From Schlegelella_A sp036263655 (lineage in GTDB: Bacteria > Pseudomonadota > Gammaproteobacteria > Burkholderiales > Burkholderiaceae_C), in NCBI GenBank assembly GCA_036263655.1, contig DATAGP010000031.1:1-64000 (forward strand): a DNA stretch of 64,000 bases, in the 5' to 3' direction. The notes below the pieces were generated by a model. The model searched no databases. It saw only the letters and a list, made by a program, of their open reading frames with translations, and had not been told where the DNA came from. Shown here piece after piece: positions 46,143-54,694 of the stretch. The translations under genes and the position numbers were made by a program. Numbering within the stretch: the stretch's first letter is position 1; each line of letters opens with the position of its first letter.

Positions 46143-48791
46143 ATGCCTTCGAACGAGGAGGCGCCGGCGCAGGCCGACGTGGTCGTCATCGGCGCCGGGC
46201 CGGCCGGGCTCGCCGTGGCCGCGGGCCTGATCGGCGCCGGCCGCCACCCCGAAGTCCTCGAGCGGGCTTCGCAGCTGGCGGCGTCGTGGCGCAACCACTA
46301 CGACCGCCTGCACCTGCACACCGTCAAGGAGCAGTCGGCCTTGCCGGGCATGCCGTTCGCGGAACACCTGCCCCGCTACGTACCGCGCCAGGGCATGGTC
46401 GACTACCTGGCGGCCTACGCCGAGCGGCACGGCATCCGGCCGCACGTGAACGTGCAGGTCACCGCCGTCGTGCCGCGCGACGGCGCCTGGCGCGTCGCCA
46501 CCGCGGCGGGGCCGGCCTTCGCCGCACCCCAGGTGGTCGTCGCCACCGGCGCCAACGCCCTGCCCCGGCCGGCGCCGATGGCCGGCGAGGACGTCTTCGG
46601 CGGCCGCGTCCTGCACAGCCGCGACTACCGCAACGCCGCTCCGTTCGCCGGCCAGCGCGTGCTGGTGGTCGGCATGGGCAACACCGGCGCCGAGATCGCC
46701 CTCGACCTTGCCGTGAACGGCGTCCACGCCTCGATCTCGGTGCGCTCGCCGATGAACATCGTGCGTCGCGACATCTTCGGCCGGCCGTCGCAGCTGACCT
46801 CGATCGCGCTGTCACGGCTGCCGGCGCGGTGGGGCGACGCCATCGCGAGCATCGCCCGCGACCTGAGCGTCGGCGATCTGAGCCGGCACGGCATCCGGAC
46901 CGCGGGGGTCTCGCCGCTGCGACAGCTGCGCGAGCAAGGCAAGACGCCGACCATCGACGTCGGCACAGTCGACGCCATCAAGGCCGGCCGGATCGCCGTG
47001 CGGCCGGGTGTCGAGCGGCTCACGCCGACCGGCGCGCGCTTCACCGACGGCAGCGAAGGCCGCTTCGACAGCATCGTCCTGGCCACCGGCTACCGCGCGG
47101 AAGTGGAAGCGCTGTTCCCGGAGACGCCGGTCCCCGTCGATGCGAACGGGCTGCCGCTCGAGGTCGCCGGCCGGGGTGCGCTGCAGGGCGTGTTCTTCGT
47201 CGGCTTCGATCTGCGCCAGCCGGGCGGCCTGCTGCGCACCATCGCGGCGCAGGCGCAGGCCGTCGCCACGTCCCTCGCCGCGCGGACGACGACGACGGCC
47301 ACGGCAACGGCCACGGCGACGGCGCTGGTGCTGGCGCTGGCGGGTCTCGCCGGCATGCCGCGCCAGGCGCTCGCCGCCGACCCGCCCAGCGTCGCGACGC
47401 CCTCGGCGCACGCGCGGATCAGCTTCGAGCGCGTCCGCTTCCCCGGCGCCGGGCCGCGCGTCGGCCTGGTCGGGACGAGCTACCTCGTCGACCTGCCCGA
47501 GGTGCGCGGCCTGTCGATCGGACCGGCGGTGTACGGCGCCGTCAGCGGCCGCCACGGCGGCTTCTTCACGCTCGGCGGCGAGCTCGCGTGGCGGCAGAGG
47601 CTGATCGGGCCGGTCGGCGTCGAGGTCGGCGTCTTTGCCGGCGGCGGGGGCGGCGGCGGCGCGCCGGCCGGCAGCGGCCTGATGCTGCGCCCGCACGCCG
47701 ATCTCGTCTGGGACCTCGGCCCGGTCGCCCTCGGCGCCTCGGTCTCGCACGTGCGCTACTCGGGCGACCGCATCGACAGCACGCAGTTCGGGCTGGTCCT
47801 TAACGCCAACAGCGACTTCCGCTTCGTGCCGGCCCAGCGACTCGGCGAGCCGGCGCGCGCCGGCGGTCGCGCCGGTCTCGGCTTCGACCGCGTCCAGCTC
47901 GTCGGCGGCGTGTACCGCACGCCGCGCGGCAAGACCCTGCAGAACGGCGAGCCGCTGCCGCGCCACATCGGCACGCTCGGCATCCGTGCCGAGCAGTCCT
48001 GGGGCGGCAACGCGTTCTGGGGCATCGAGGCGGCGCGGGCCGGGCGCGACGGCATCGGCGGCTACGCGGAGTACCTCGGCAGCATCGGCGTCGAGACCGA
48101 AATCGTGCGCGACGCGCTCACCCTCGGCGCCCGTGTCGGCGCCGGCATGGCCGGCGGCGGCGGCGTGTCCACCGGCGGCGGCCTGCTCGTCAAGACGGGC
48201 ATCTACGGCATCGCCCGACTGGGCAACGACCTCGGCCTGGCCGTCGAGGCGGGCTACGCGCGCGCCCCCGGCGGCAACTTCCGCGCCGCGCAGGCGAGCG
48301 TCGCCCTGCTCTGGGCCCTCGACGGGCCGGCGAGCACCGGCACGGCGGCGCGGCCGGCGCGCACCGACTTCAGCGCCGGCGCCGAGCGCTTCGACGCGCC
48401 TCGCGGCGGCGGCGACGATCCGGTCACCGGCGTGCGCCTGAAGATCGACCGCTACCTGACGTCGAACCTCTACGTCACCGGGCAGGCGCTCGCGGCGGCC
48501 GGCGGCAACGCGGGGGGCTATTCCGCGGCGCTGGTCGGCGTCGGCTGGAACCAGCCGCTCGGGTCACGCCTGCACGTCGGCGCGGAGCTGCTCGGCGGCG
48601 CCGGCGGCGGCGGCGGCGTCGACGCGCGCGGCGCCCTGCTGCAGCCGCGCGCCTATGCCGGCGTCCAGCTCACGCCCTCGCTGGCGCTGCGCGCCGGCGC
48701 CGGCCGGGTGCGCTCGAGCGGCGGGCGGCTGAGCAGCAACGTCTTCGACCTGTCGCTGAACGTCACCTACGGCGTCTCGTCCGGAATCTGA
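46143..48791 (+). CDS. In-frame fusion: FAD monooxygenase plus outer-membrane-barrel-like protein
   Basis: An 882-residue frame joining two unlike parts. Residues 1 to about 375 are a soluble flavin-dependent monooxygenase of the YUC/CzcO type: VVIGAGPAGLAVA binds FAD, VLVVGMGNTGAEIA binds NADPH, and LATGYRAEVEALF is the C-terminal signature. About 376-412 looks like a signal peptide (an Arg followed by a Thr/Ala repeat, then ALVLALAGLAG and a QALA|ADPP cleavage site). Residues 413-882 are Gly-rich, amphipathic, beta-barrel-like and end in VFDLSLNVTYGVSSGI. No ATG lies near the signal-like part; an in-frame GTG occurs inside its hydrophobic stretch. A triplet-type repeat (ACG/GCC-rich, 47,284-47,325) sits at the junction. 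It could be a true fusion, a read-through or a frame error. Confidence 0.75.
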   Translation: MPSNEEAPAQADVVVIGAGPAGLAVAAGLIGAGRHPEVLERASQLAASWRNHYDRLHLHTVKEQSALPGMPFAEHLPRYVPRQGMVDYLAAYAERHGIRPHVNVQVTAVVPRDGAWRVATAAGPAFAAPQVVVATGANALPRPAPMAGEDVFGGRVLHSRDYRNAAPFAGQRVLVVGMGNTGAEIALDLAVNGVHASISVRSPMNIVRRDIFGRPSQLTSIALSRLPARWGDAIASIARDLSVGDLSRHGIRTAGVSPLRQLREQGKTPTIDVGTVDAIKAGRIAVRPGVERLTPTGARFTDGSEGRFDSIVLATGYRAEVEALFPETPVPVDANGLPLEVAGRGALQGVFFVGFDLRQPGGLLRTIAAQAQAVATSLAARTTTTATATATATALVLALAGLAGMPRQALAADPPSVATPSAHARISFERVRFPGAGPRVGLVGTSYLVDLPEVRGLSIGPAVYGAVSGRHGGFFTLGGELAWRQRLIGPVGVEVGVFAGGGGGGGAPAGSGLMLRPHADLVWDLGPVALGASVSHVRYSGDRIDSTQFGLVLNANSDFRFVPAQRLGEPARAGGRAGLGFDRVQLVGGVYRTPRGKTLQNGEPLPRHIGTLGIRAEQSWGGNAFWGIEAARAGRDGIGGYAEYLGSIGVETEIVRDALTLGARVGAGMAGGGGVSTGGGLLVKTGIYGIARLGNDLGLAVEAGYARAPGGNFRAAQASVALLWALDGPASTGTAARPARTDFSAGAERFDAPRGGGDDPVTGVRLKIDRYLTSNLYVTGQALAAAGGNAGGYSAALVGVGWNQPLGSRLHVGAELLGGAGGGGGVDARGALLQPRAYAGVQLTPSLALRAGAGRVRSSGGRLSSNVFDLSLNVTYGVSSGI

Positions 48792-49525
48792 TCGGGCACG
48801 GACGGCCGCAGCGGCGCCCGGTACAGCCAGACGCGCCGCTCTCCGTCGACCTCGAGCGAGTGCTCGGCGACGAGTCCGGAAACCGGGAACTCGAGGCTGA
48901 CCAGCCAGGCGCCGTCGCGCAGCTCGCAGGCCGCCTTGGCGAGCGCGCGCGGCATGCTCTCCGGCCGCTGGAACAGGTAGACCAGGTCGTGGCGCGACCA
49001 GTCGTCCTGCCACAGGTCGCCGCGCCGGACGTCGGCGAATCGGCAGCGCCAGGCGCAGGCGCGGCGCAGCGGCCAGCTCCACTCGACGCCGTGCGCACGC
49101 GCGTCCGGATACTCCCGCCGCAGCTCCATGAGCCCGGCACCGAGGCCGCAGCCCGCGTCGAGAACGCTGGCGTCGCGCGGCAAGGGCGCCGCCCGTGCCA
49201 GGCCGTGCAGGGCCCGGCGCGGTGTCGGGAAGAGCGGCGCATCGCTCCAGGCCCGCAGCGGGTAGACGAGGGCGAGCATGGCGAGCGGAACGAGCCAGGC
49301 CCAGGCCGGCTGCGATGCCGCCGCGCCGAGCGCCGCCGCCGACAGCGGAAAGCCGCTGCCGATGAAGACGCGCCGCCACGGCGTGCTGCCGGCAACGGCG
49401 GCCATCGCGCCGAGCGCACCGGCGAGGAGCCAGGCGGCGAGCGCACTGCCGCCGTTGGCCAGCACGACGCCAAAGACGGCCCAGCAGCCGGCCCATGCGA
49501 CGAGCGCCGGCAGCGGCCAGGCCAT
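48767..49525 (-). CDS. Membrane-linked class I SAM-dependent methyltransferase
   Basis: A 252-residue protein. The N-terminal 85 residues contain three to four membrane helices (WPLPALVAWAGCWAVFGVVL onward). The C-terminal part is a Rossmann methyltransferase with motif I VLDAGCGLGAGL (about 121-132), an HGVEWSWPL acidic strand, and DLVYLFQRP as motif IV. The substrate is unknown. It ends inside the last 25 bases of the converging fusion gene and lies 16 bases downstream of fliA on the same strand, so it may be read from the flagellar transcript. Confidence 0.85.
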   Translation of the reverse strand: MAWPLPALVAWAGCWAVFGVVLANGGSALAAWLLAGALGAMAAVAGSTPWRRVFIGSGFPLSAAALGAAASQPAWAWLVPLAMLALVYPLRAWSDAPLFPTPRRALHGLARAAPLPRDASVLDAGCGLGAGLMELRREYPDARAHGVEWSWPLRRACAWRCRFADVRRGDLWQDDWSRHDLVYLFQRPESMPRALAKAACELRDGAWLVSLEFPVSGLVAEHSLEVDGERRVWLYRAPLRPSVPDQIPDETP

Positions 49526-49541
49526 GCCGATCCCGTGGGGA

Positions 49542-50273
49542 CTAAAAGTCGCGCAGCTTCACGCGCAGGCGCGCGATCGACTGGCTGTGCAGCTGGCATA
49601 CGCGCGACTCGGTCACCTTCAGCACCGCCGCGATCTCCTTGAGATTCATGTCGTGCTCGTAGTACATGCTCATCACGTACTGCTCGCGCTCGGGAAGGAC
49701 CTTGATCGCCTCGATCAGCGCCGCGCGCATGCGGTGGTCCTGCAGCTGCGCCAGCGGGTTGGCCTCGTCGTCGGCGACGTGGCGGTCGAGGAAGTCGTTG
49801 TCGCCCTCGGCGCCGGCCATGTCCTCGAGGTAGACGAGCTGGGTGCCGCGCACCTTGCCGAGCAGCTCCTGGTACTCGGCCAGCGTCGTGCCCATCTCCC
49901 TCGCGATCTCGCTCTCGTGCGGCGCGCGGCCGAGCTGCTGCTCGAGCTTGGCGACGGCGGCCTCAATCGAGCGCTGGTGCTTGCGCGTGCCGCGCGAGAG
50001 GTAGTCGTTGCCGCGCAGCTCGTCGAGCATGGCGCCGCGGATGCGCTGCGTGGCGAAGGTCTCGAACTGCACGCCTTGCGCCGCGTCGAAGCGCGAGAGC
50101 GCATCGGCGAGGCCGATCATGCCGACCTGGATCAGGTCGTCGATCTCGACGTTGGCCGGCAGCTTGGCGATCATCTGGTGCGCCAGCCGCCGCACGAGGC
50201 CGCTGTACTGCTTCAGCGTCGTGTTCAGGTCCAGCTGGCCTTTGGCGGTGTACATGGTCGCTCCGAAATTCAT
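49542..50273 (-). CDS. fliA: Flagellar sigma factor 28 (FliA)
   Basis: A 243-residue sigma-70-family protein of the FliA type. Region 2 has LVRRLAHQMIAKLPANVEID and DLIQVGMIGLADALSRFD; FETFATQRIRGAMLDELR is the core-binding and -10-recognition helix. Region 4 has LPEREQYVMSMYYEHDMNLKEIA...VCQLHSQSIARLR. It directs late flagellar and chemotaxis genes. ATG at 50273 overlaps the flhG-like stop (ATGA); an inner ATG at 50255 is the alternative. A sigma-28-like promoter lies upstream of motA in this same window. Confidence 0.96.
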   Translation of the reverse strand: MNFGATMYTAKGQLDLNTTLKQYSGLVRRLAHQMIAKLPANVEIDDLIQVGMIGLADALSRFDAAQGVQFETFATQRIRGAMLDELRGNDYLSRGTRKHQRSIEAAVAKLEQQLGRAPHESEIAREMGTTLAEYQELLGKVRGTQLVYLEDMAGAEGDNDFLDRHVADDEANPLAQLQDHRMRAALIEAIKVLPEREQYVMSMYYEHDMNLKEIAAVLKVTESRVCQLHSQSIARLRVKLRDF

Positions 50274-51064
50274 GTGGCGTGCCACGCGGCGGCGACGCCC
50301 GCGGCCAGGTTCGAGACCGCAGGCTGGCCGGGGCCGCGCGCGGCGAAGCGGGCGGCGGCGAGGCGACGCAATGCAGCGCTCGGCGGCTCCTGCGGATCGC
50401 CGGCCGGATCGATCCGGGCCCACTCGCGCAGCACGCCGCCGAACGAGCGGTCGGCGCACGCGGCGACGCTGGCGGCGATGCGCTCGACGCGGGGCGACTG
50501 CGCCGCGGCGCCGAGCAGGAGGTCGGCGACCATCAGGCCGGCACGCGTGGCGAGCAGCTTCATGGCGGCGTAGGCGTCGGTGACGCTCTCCGGCCGGTCG
50601 TCGGCGACGAGGATCGGGCAGGTCGCGTCCGCCTCGAGGGCGTCGGCGACGCGGCTGCGCGCGAACATCCGGCAGAGCTCCGGCGCGCCGGCATGCACCA
50701 GGACGACGTCGCTATCGGGCGATGCCTCGGCGGCGCGCTGCAGGAAGACGCGCGTCGAGCCGAGCGCGTCGACGAAGCGCAGCGGCAGCTTGCGCGCGGC
50801 GAGGAACGAGACCTCGGCCGACAGCCGCTCGATGCACTGGCCGAGGTCGACCATCGCCATCTCGCCGGCCTCGCGGGCGCGGTCCGAGGCGTCGATCACC
50901 AGGACCCGGGCGCCATGCTCGGCGAAGGCGGTGCACAGCCGCTCGAGCATCACGCCGCCGAAGGCGACATGGGCGTTGGCGACGACGGGCACGAAGCGCA
51001 CCTGCGCGTGCGCGAACATCTCGCGCAGGCCGGCGGCCTGGTCGGGGCGGGAAGGGCTGGGCAT
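50270..51064 (-). CDS. Degenerate FlhG/FleN-like protein
   Basis: A 264-residue protein between flhF and fliA, where flhG (fleN, a MinD-like ATPase limiting flagellar number) normally lies. It keeps the outline of a MinD fold: a first strand and loop (VPVVANAHVAFGGVMLERL), VLVIDASDR and DVVLVHAG. However, the deviant Walker A KGGxGKT is absent and no other P-loop is seen, so ATP binding is doubtful. It overlaps fliA by 4 bases. Either it is a divergent, ATP-independent regulator or it has lost the original activity. The frame is intact, so it is not an obvious pseudogene. Confidence 0.8.
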   Translation of the reverse strand: MPSPSRPDQAAGLREMFAHAQVRFVPVVANAHVAFGGVMLERLCTAFAEHGARVLVIDASDRAREAGEMAMVDLGQCIERLSAEVSFLAARKLPLRFVDALGSTRVFLQRAAEASPDSDVVLVHAGAPELCRMFARSRVADALEADATCPILVADDRPESVTDAYAAMKLLATRAGLMVADLLLGAAAQSPRVERIAASVAACADRSFGGVLREWARIDPAGDPQEPPSAALRRLAAARFAARGPGQPAVSNLAAGVAAAWHAT

Positions 51065-51086
51065 GGGTCGGCTCGCCGGGGGCAGG

Positions 51087-52580
51087 TCAGACGATGGCGC
51101 CGGTGTCGGCGGGCGCCTGGCGCGGCGCCGAGAAGATCAGGCTCATCTCGGCCGAGTCGAGGCGCCAGGCGGCGCTGCCGCCGCCGCGCAGCGCGCGCTG
51201 CACCAGCGCGCTCGACGACAGCCGGTGCCAGTCCTCGGGGACGCGCTGGCCGTTGGCGACGCCGACGATCTTCAGCTTGTGGCGGATCGCGGCGTCGAGC
51301 GCCGGCCCGAGCTTGACCGCCTCGTCGAGCTTGCTGAGGACCATGCCGGCGCAGGTGCCGGCGCGGTAGGCGAGGAGCACGTCCTCGATCGTCTCGCCCT
51401 GCGCCGCGGCGTTGACGACGAGCAGGCGCTGCACGCTGCGGTGCGACAGCATGTCGAGCAGCTCGCGCGTCCGGCTGTCTCGCTGCGCCATGCCGGCGGT
51501 GTCGATGAGGATCATCTTCTTGGCCGACAGCAGCTCGAGCAGGTCGTCGAGCGAGGCCCGGTCGTGCGCCGTGTGCACCGGCACGCCGAGGATGCGGCCG
51601 TAGGCGCGCAGCTGCTCGTGCGCACCGACGCGGTAGGCGTCGAGCGTGATCAGGCCGAGGTGGCCGGCGCCGTGCTTGGCGGCGAAGGCGGCCGCGATCT
51701 TGGCCGCGGTCGTCGTCTTGCCGACGCCGGTCGCGCCGATCAGGGCGAAGACGCCGCCGCGGTCCTCGATGGCCTCGCCGCTCTCGGCCGCCTGCAGGTT
51801 GCGCTCGAGCACCTGCGCGGCCCAGTCGTTCTCGTCGACCACGTCGGCGCCGAGTCCGTCGGCGAGCTTGCGCACGAGGATCGGCGAGAAGCCGCAGTCG
51901 AGCAGCTTCTGCGTCAGGCGGGCTTCGGCGGGGCGGCGCTGCAGCCGCTCGAGGAAGGCGAGCATGCCGAAGCGCTCCTCGATCAGGCCCTTCACGGAGC
52001 GCAGCTCGCTGAGCAGGTCGCTGCCGTGGCCGAGCGACGCCGGGGGCTCGAAGAGGGCATCTTCCGCGGCCGGCACGCCGGCGCGGGAGGGCTCGGCTTC
52101 GACCAGGCGGCCGGCCGGCGTGCCCGGCAAGGCCATCGGGTCGTCGAGGCGAACGTCGAGACGGCGCGAGGTCGGCGCCGCCGCTGCGCCCGCCAGCGGC
52201 GTGCTCGCCGCACGCGGCGCGGCCGCGGCTGCGGCTGCGGAAAGGGGTGCGGCCTGGCCCTCGATCGCCTCGGCGCGGCGCTTCAGCATGCGCTTGCGCA
52301 CGTAGTCCTGGAACGACAGCGTGCTCATCTCGAGGCGGGCAGCGTCCTGCTCGGCGCTGCTGTCGCCGAGGTCGGCTTCGACTTGCCGCGGTGATGCATT
52401 CGCCGGCGCCGTCGCCGCCATTTGCTCGATGCGGCCGACGCCTTCCGGCGCCATCGCCAGCACCTCGACGCCGCCGGCGCTCGGCTTCGTCGACAGCACG
52501 ATGGCGTCGTCGCCGAGCGCCTCGCGGACCAGGCGGAAGGCTTCGCGCGAGGTCCGCGCCGTGAACCGTTTGACGCTCAT
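51087..52580 (-). CDS. flhF: FlhF, SRP-type GTPase for flagellar placement
   Basis: A 497-residue SRP-like GTPase. The N-terminal basic domain begins MSVKRFTARTSREAFRLVRE, followed by a low-complexity Ala/Pro linker (about 110-200), an N domain, and the G domain with GATGVGKTTTAAK (G1), LDAYRVGAHEQL, ILIDTAGMAQRD (G3) and LSKLDEAVKLG (G4). FlhF recruits early flagellar components to the pole. The start overlaps the flhA stop by 4 bases (ATGA). All nucleotide-binding motifs are intact, unlike in its neighbour the flhG-like gene. Confidence 0.95.
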   Translation of the reverse strand: MSVKRFTARTSREAFRLVREALGDDAIVLSTKPSAGGVEVLAMAPEGVGRIEQMAATAPANASPRQVEADLGDSSAEQDAARLEMSTLSFQDYVRKRMLKRRAEAIEGQAAPLSAAAAAAAPRAASTPLAGAAAAPTSRRLDVRLDDPMALPGTPAGRLVEAEPSRAGVPAAEDALFEPPASLGHGSDLLSELRSVKGLIEERFGMLAFLERLQRRPAEARLTQKLLDCGFSPILVRKLADGLGADVVDENDWAAQVLERNLQAAESGEAIEDRGGVFALIGATGVGKTTTAAKIAAAFAAKHGAGHLGLITLDAYRVGAHEQLRAYGRILGVPVHTAHDRASLDDLLELLSAKKMILIDTAGMAQRDSRTRELLDMLSHRSVQRLLVVNAAAQGETIEDVLLAYRAGTCAGMVLSKLDEAVKLGPALDAAIRHKLKIVGVANGQRVPEDWHRLSSSALVQRALRGGGSAAWRLDSAEMSLIFSAPRQAPADTGAIV

Positions 52581-54664
52581 GCTGCTGCTCCGATGATCGA
52601 GCCGATGCGGATGGAGTGGGTCTCGGGGATCTCGCTGTGCGAGAGCACCTTCAGGCGCGGCACGGCGCGCTTCAGGAGGCGGGCCATGGGCGCGCGGATC
52701 GGGTCCGGCACGAGCAGGCAGGCCGGGTGGCCGAGGTCTTCCTGGCGCCGCGCCGAGTCGGCGGCGCTGCGCGCGATGGTGTCGGCGACCCCGGGGTCGA
52801 GGGCGGCGCCGTGCGGCGAGTTGAGGGCCTGCGAGACCATCCGCTCGAGCTCGGGCTCGAGGGCGATGACCTCGAGCTCCTTGGTCGGTCCGTAGATCTG
52901 CTGCACGATCGATGGCGCCAGGTGGACGCGGATGCGGCGCGCCAGCTCGGCCGGGTCGGTCACCGTGGCGGCGAACTCGGCGAGGCACTCGACGATCGAG
53001 CGCATGTCGCGGATGTGCACGCCTTCCTCGAGCAGCAGCTGCAGCACCTTCTGCAGCGCCGCGATGCCGACCATCTTGGGGATCACGTCTTCCATCAGTT
53101 TCGGGGCCAGCTTGGTGACGTGCTCGACGAGTTGCTGCGTCTCGACGCGGCCGAGCAAGCGGGCCGCGTGGACTTGCATCAAGTGTGAAAGGTGGGTCGC
53201 GATGACGGTCGAGCAATCAACGACCGTAAATCCCGCCATCTGGGCCTGCTCCCGCTGCCGCTCCTCGATCCAGGTGGCGGGCAGGCCGAAGGCGGGGTCG
53301 GTGGTCGGCGTTCCGAGCAGCGGCGTGCTCGTCGCCGCGCCGGGGTTGATGGCCAGCCACATGCCGGGATAGGCCTCGCCCTCGCCGACGACGGCGCCGC
53401 GAAGCGTGAGGCGATAGAAGCTCGGCTTCAGCTCGAGGTTGTCGCGGATGTGCACCGGCGGCGGCAGGAAGCCGACGTCCTGCGCGAACTTGCGGCGCAC
53501 GCCCTTGATGCGGGCGAGCAGGTCGCCCTGCCGCGCCTTGTCGACGAGGGCGATGAGCCGGTAGCCGACCTCGAGGCCCAGCGTGTCGACCGGCTGCAGG
53601 TCGTCCCAGCTCGCCTCGGCGTTCGCTTCGGGCGGCGCCGGCAGCGGCTTGGGCGCGTCCTTCGCGCGCTGCTGCCGGCGGTGCAGCAGCCAGGCGGCGT
53701 AGCCGAGGCCGGCGGCGATGACGAAGAAGACCAGGTGCGGCATGCCCGGGATGGCGCCGAGCACGCCCAGCACGCCGGCGACGACCGCGAGCGAGCGCGG
53801 CGACGAGAACACCTGCTGCGTGATCTGGCTGCCGACGTCGTCGCCTTTGCCGACGCGCGACACGACCATCGCCGCGGCAACCGAGATCAGCAGCGCCGGG
53901 ATCTGCGCCACCAGTGCATCGCCGACGGCGAGCAGGATGTAGCTGTCGGCGGCCTGGCCGGCGCTGAGCCCGTGCTGGACGACGCCGATGACGAGGCCGC
54001 CGATGATGTTGATGAAGAGGATGAGCAGCCCGGCCATCGCGTCGCCGCGCACGTACTTGCTGGCGCCGTCCATGGAGCCGAAGAACTCCGCCTCGTCGGC
54101 GACCTCGGAGCGGCGCCGGCGCGCTTCCTTCTCGTCGATGAGGCCGGCGTTCATGTCGGCGTCGATCGCCATCTGCTTGCCGGGCATCGCGTCGAGCGTG
54201 AAGCGCGCGCCGACCTCGGCGATCCGCTCCGCGCCCTTGGTGACGACGACGAAGTTGATGACGACGAGGATGGCGAAGACGATCAGGCCGACCGCGAAGT
54301 TGCCGCCGATCAGGAAGTGCCCGAACGACTCGATGACCTGCCCGGCGGCGCCCGGCCCGGTGTGCCCCTCGAGGAGGACGACCCGGGTCGAGGCGACGTT
54401 GAGCGAGAGGCGCAGCAGCGTCGTCAGCAGGATCACCGCCGGAAAGGCGGCGAAGTCGAGCGGCCGCACCATGTAGGCCGCGACCATCATCACCATCAGC
54501 GCCATCGCGATGTTGAAGGTGAAGAGCAGGTCGAGCGCCAGCGGTGGCAGCGGCAGGACCATCATCGCCAGGATCATCACGACCACGAGCGGGGCCATCA
54601 GGGCGCGGATGGCCTTCGCGTTGGGGCCGAGCCAGGCCTGGAGCTGAAGGGCGAGTGCGTTCAT
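52577..54664 (-). CDS. flhA: FlhA, flagellar type III export gate
   Basis: A 695-residue inner-membrane protein, normal for FlhA. Eight membrane helices lie in the first 330 residues, including LLFTFNIAMALMVMMVAAYM. The conserved cytoplasmic loop (FHIPEP region) includes RFTLDAMPGKQMAIDADMNA and DEKEARRRR. The remaining 360 residues form the soluble substrate-docking domain. It is the main component of the proton-driven export gate with FlhB. It overlaps flhF and follows flhB by 30 bases. Confidence 0.97.
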   Translation of the reverse strand: MNALALQLQAWLGPNAKAIRALMAPLVVVMILAMMVLPLPPLALDLLFTFNIAMALMVMMVAAYMVRPLDFAAFPAVILLTTLLRLSLNVASTRVVLLEGHTGPGAAGQVIESFGHFLIGGNFAVGLIVFAILVVINFVVVTKGAERIAEVGARFTLDAMPGKQMAIDADMNAGLIDEKEARRRRSEVADEAEFFGSMDGASKYVRGDAMAGLLILFINIIGGLVIGVVQHGLSAGQAADSYILLAVGDALVAQIPALLISVAAAMVVSRVGKGDDVGSQITQQVFSSPRSLAVVAGVLGVLGAIPGMPHLVFFVIAAGLGYAAWLLHRRQQRAKDAPKPLPAPPEANAEASWDDLQPVDTLGLEVGYRLIALVDKARQGDLLARIKGVRRKFAQDVGFLPPPVHIRDNLELKPSFYRLTLRGAVVGEGEAYPGMWLAINPGAATSTPLLGTPTTDPAFGLPATWIEERQREQAQMAGFTVVDCSTVIATHLSHLMQVHAARLLGRVETQQLVEHVTKLAPKLMEDVIPKMVGIAALQKVLQLLLEEGVHIRDMRSIVECLAEFAATVTDPAELARRIRVHLAPSIVQQIYGPTKELEVIALEPELERMVSQALNSPHGAALDPGVADTIARSAADSARRQEDLGHPACLLVPDPIRAPMARLLKRAVPRLKVLSHSEIPETHSIRIGSIIGAAA

Positions 54665-54694
54665 CGCGTGGCAGTCGGTGAGTGCCGTTCGCCG

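Noticed and set aside
44688..46727. Long minus-strand frame antisense to the M20 amidohydrolase
   Set aside because: It is the shadow of a clear metallo-amidohydrolase gene. The stop-free length comes from GC-rich third positions.
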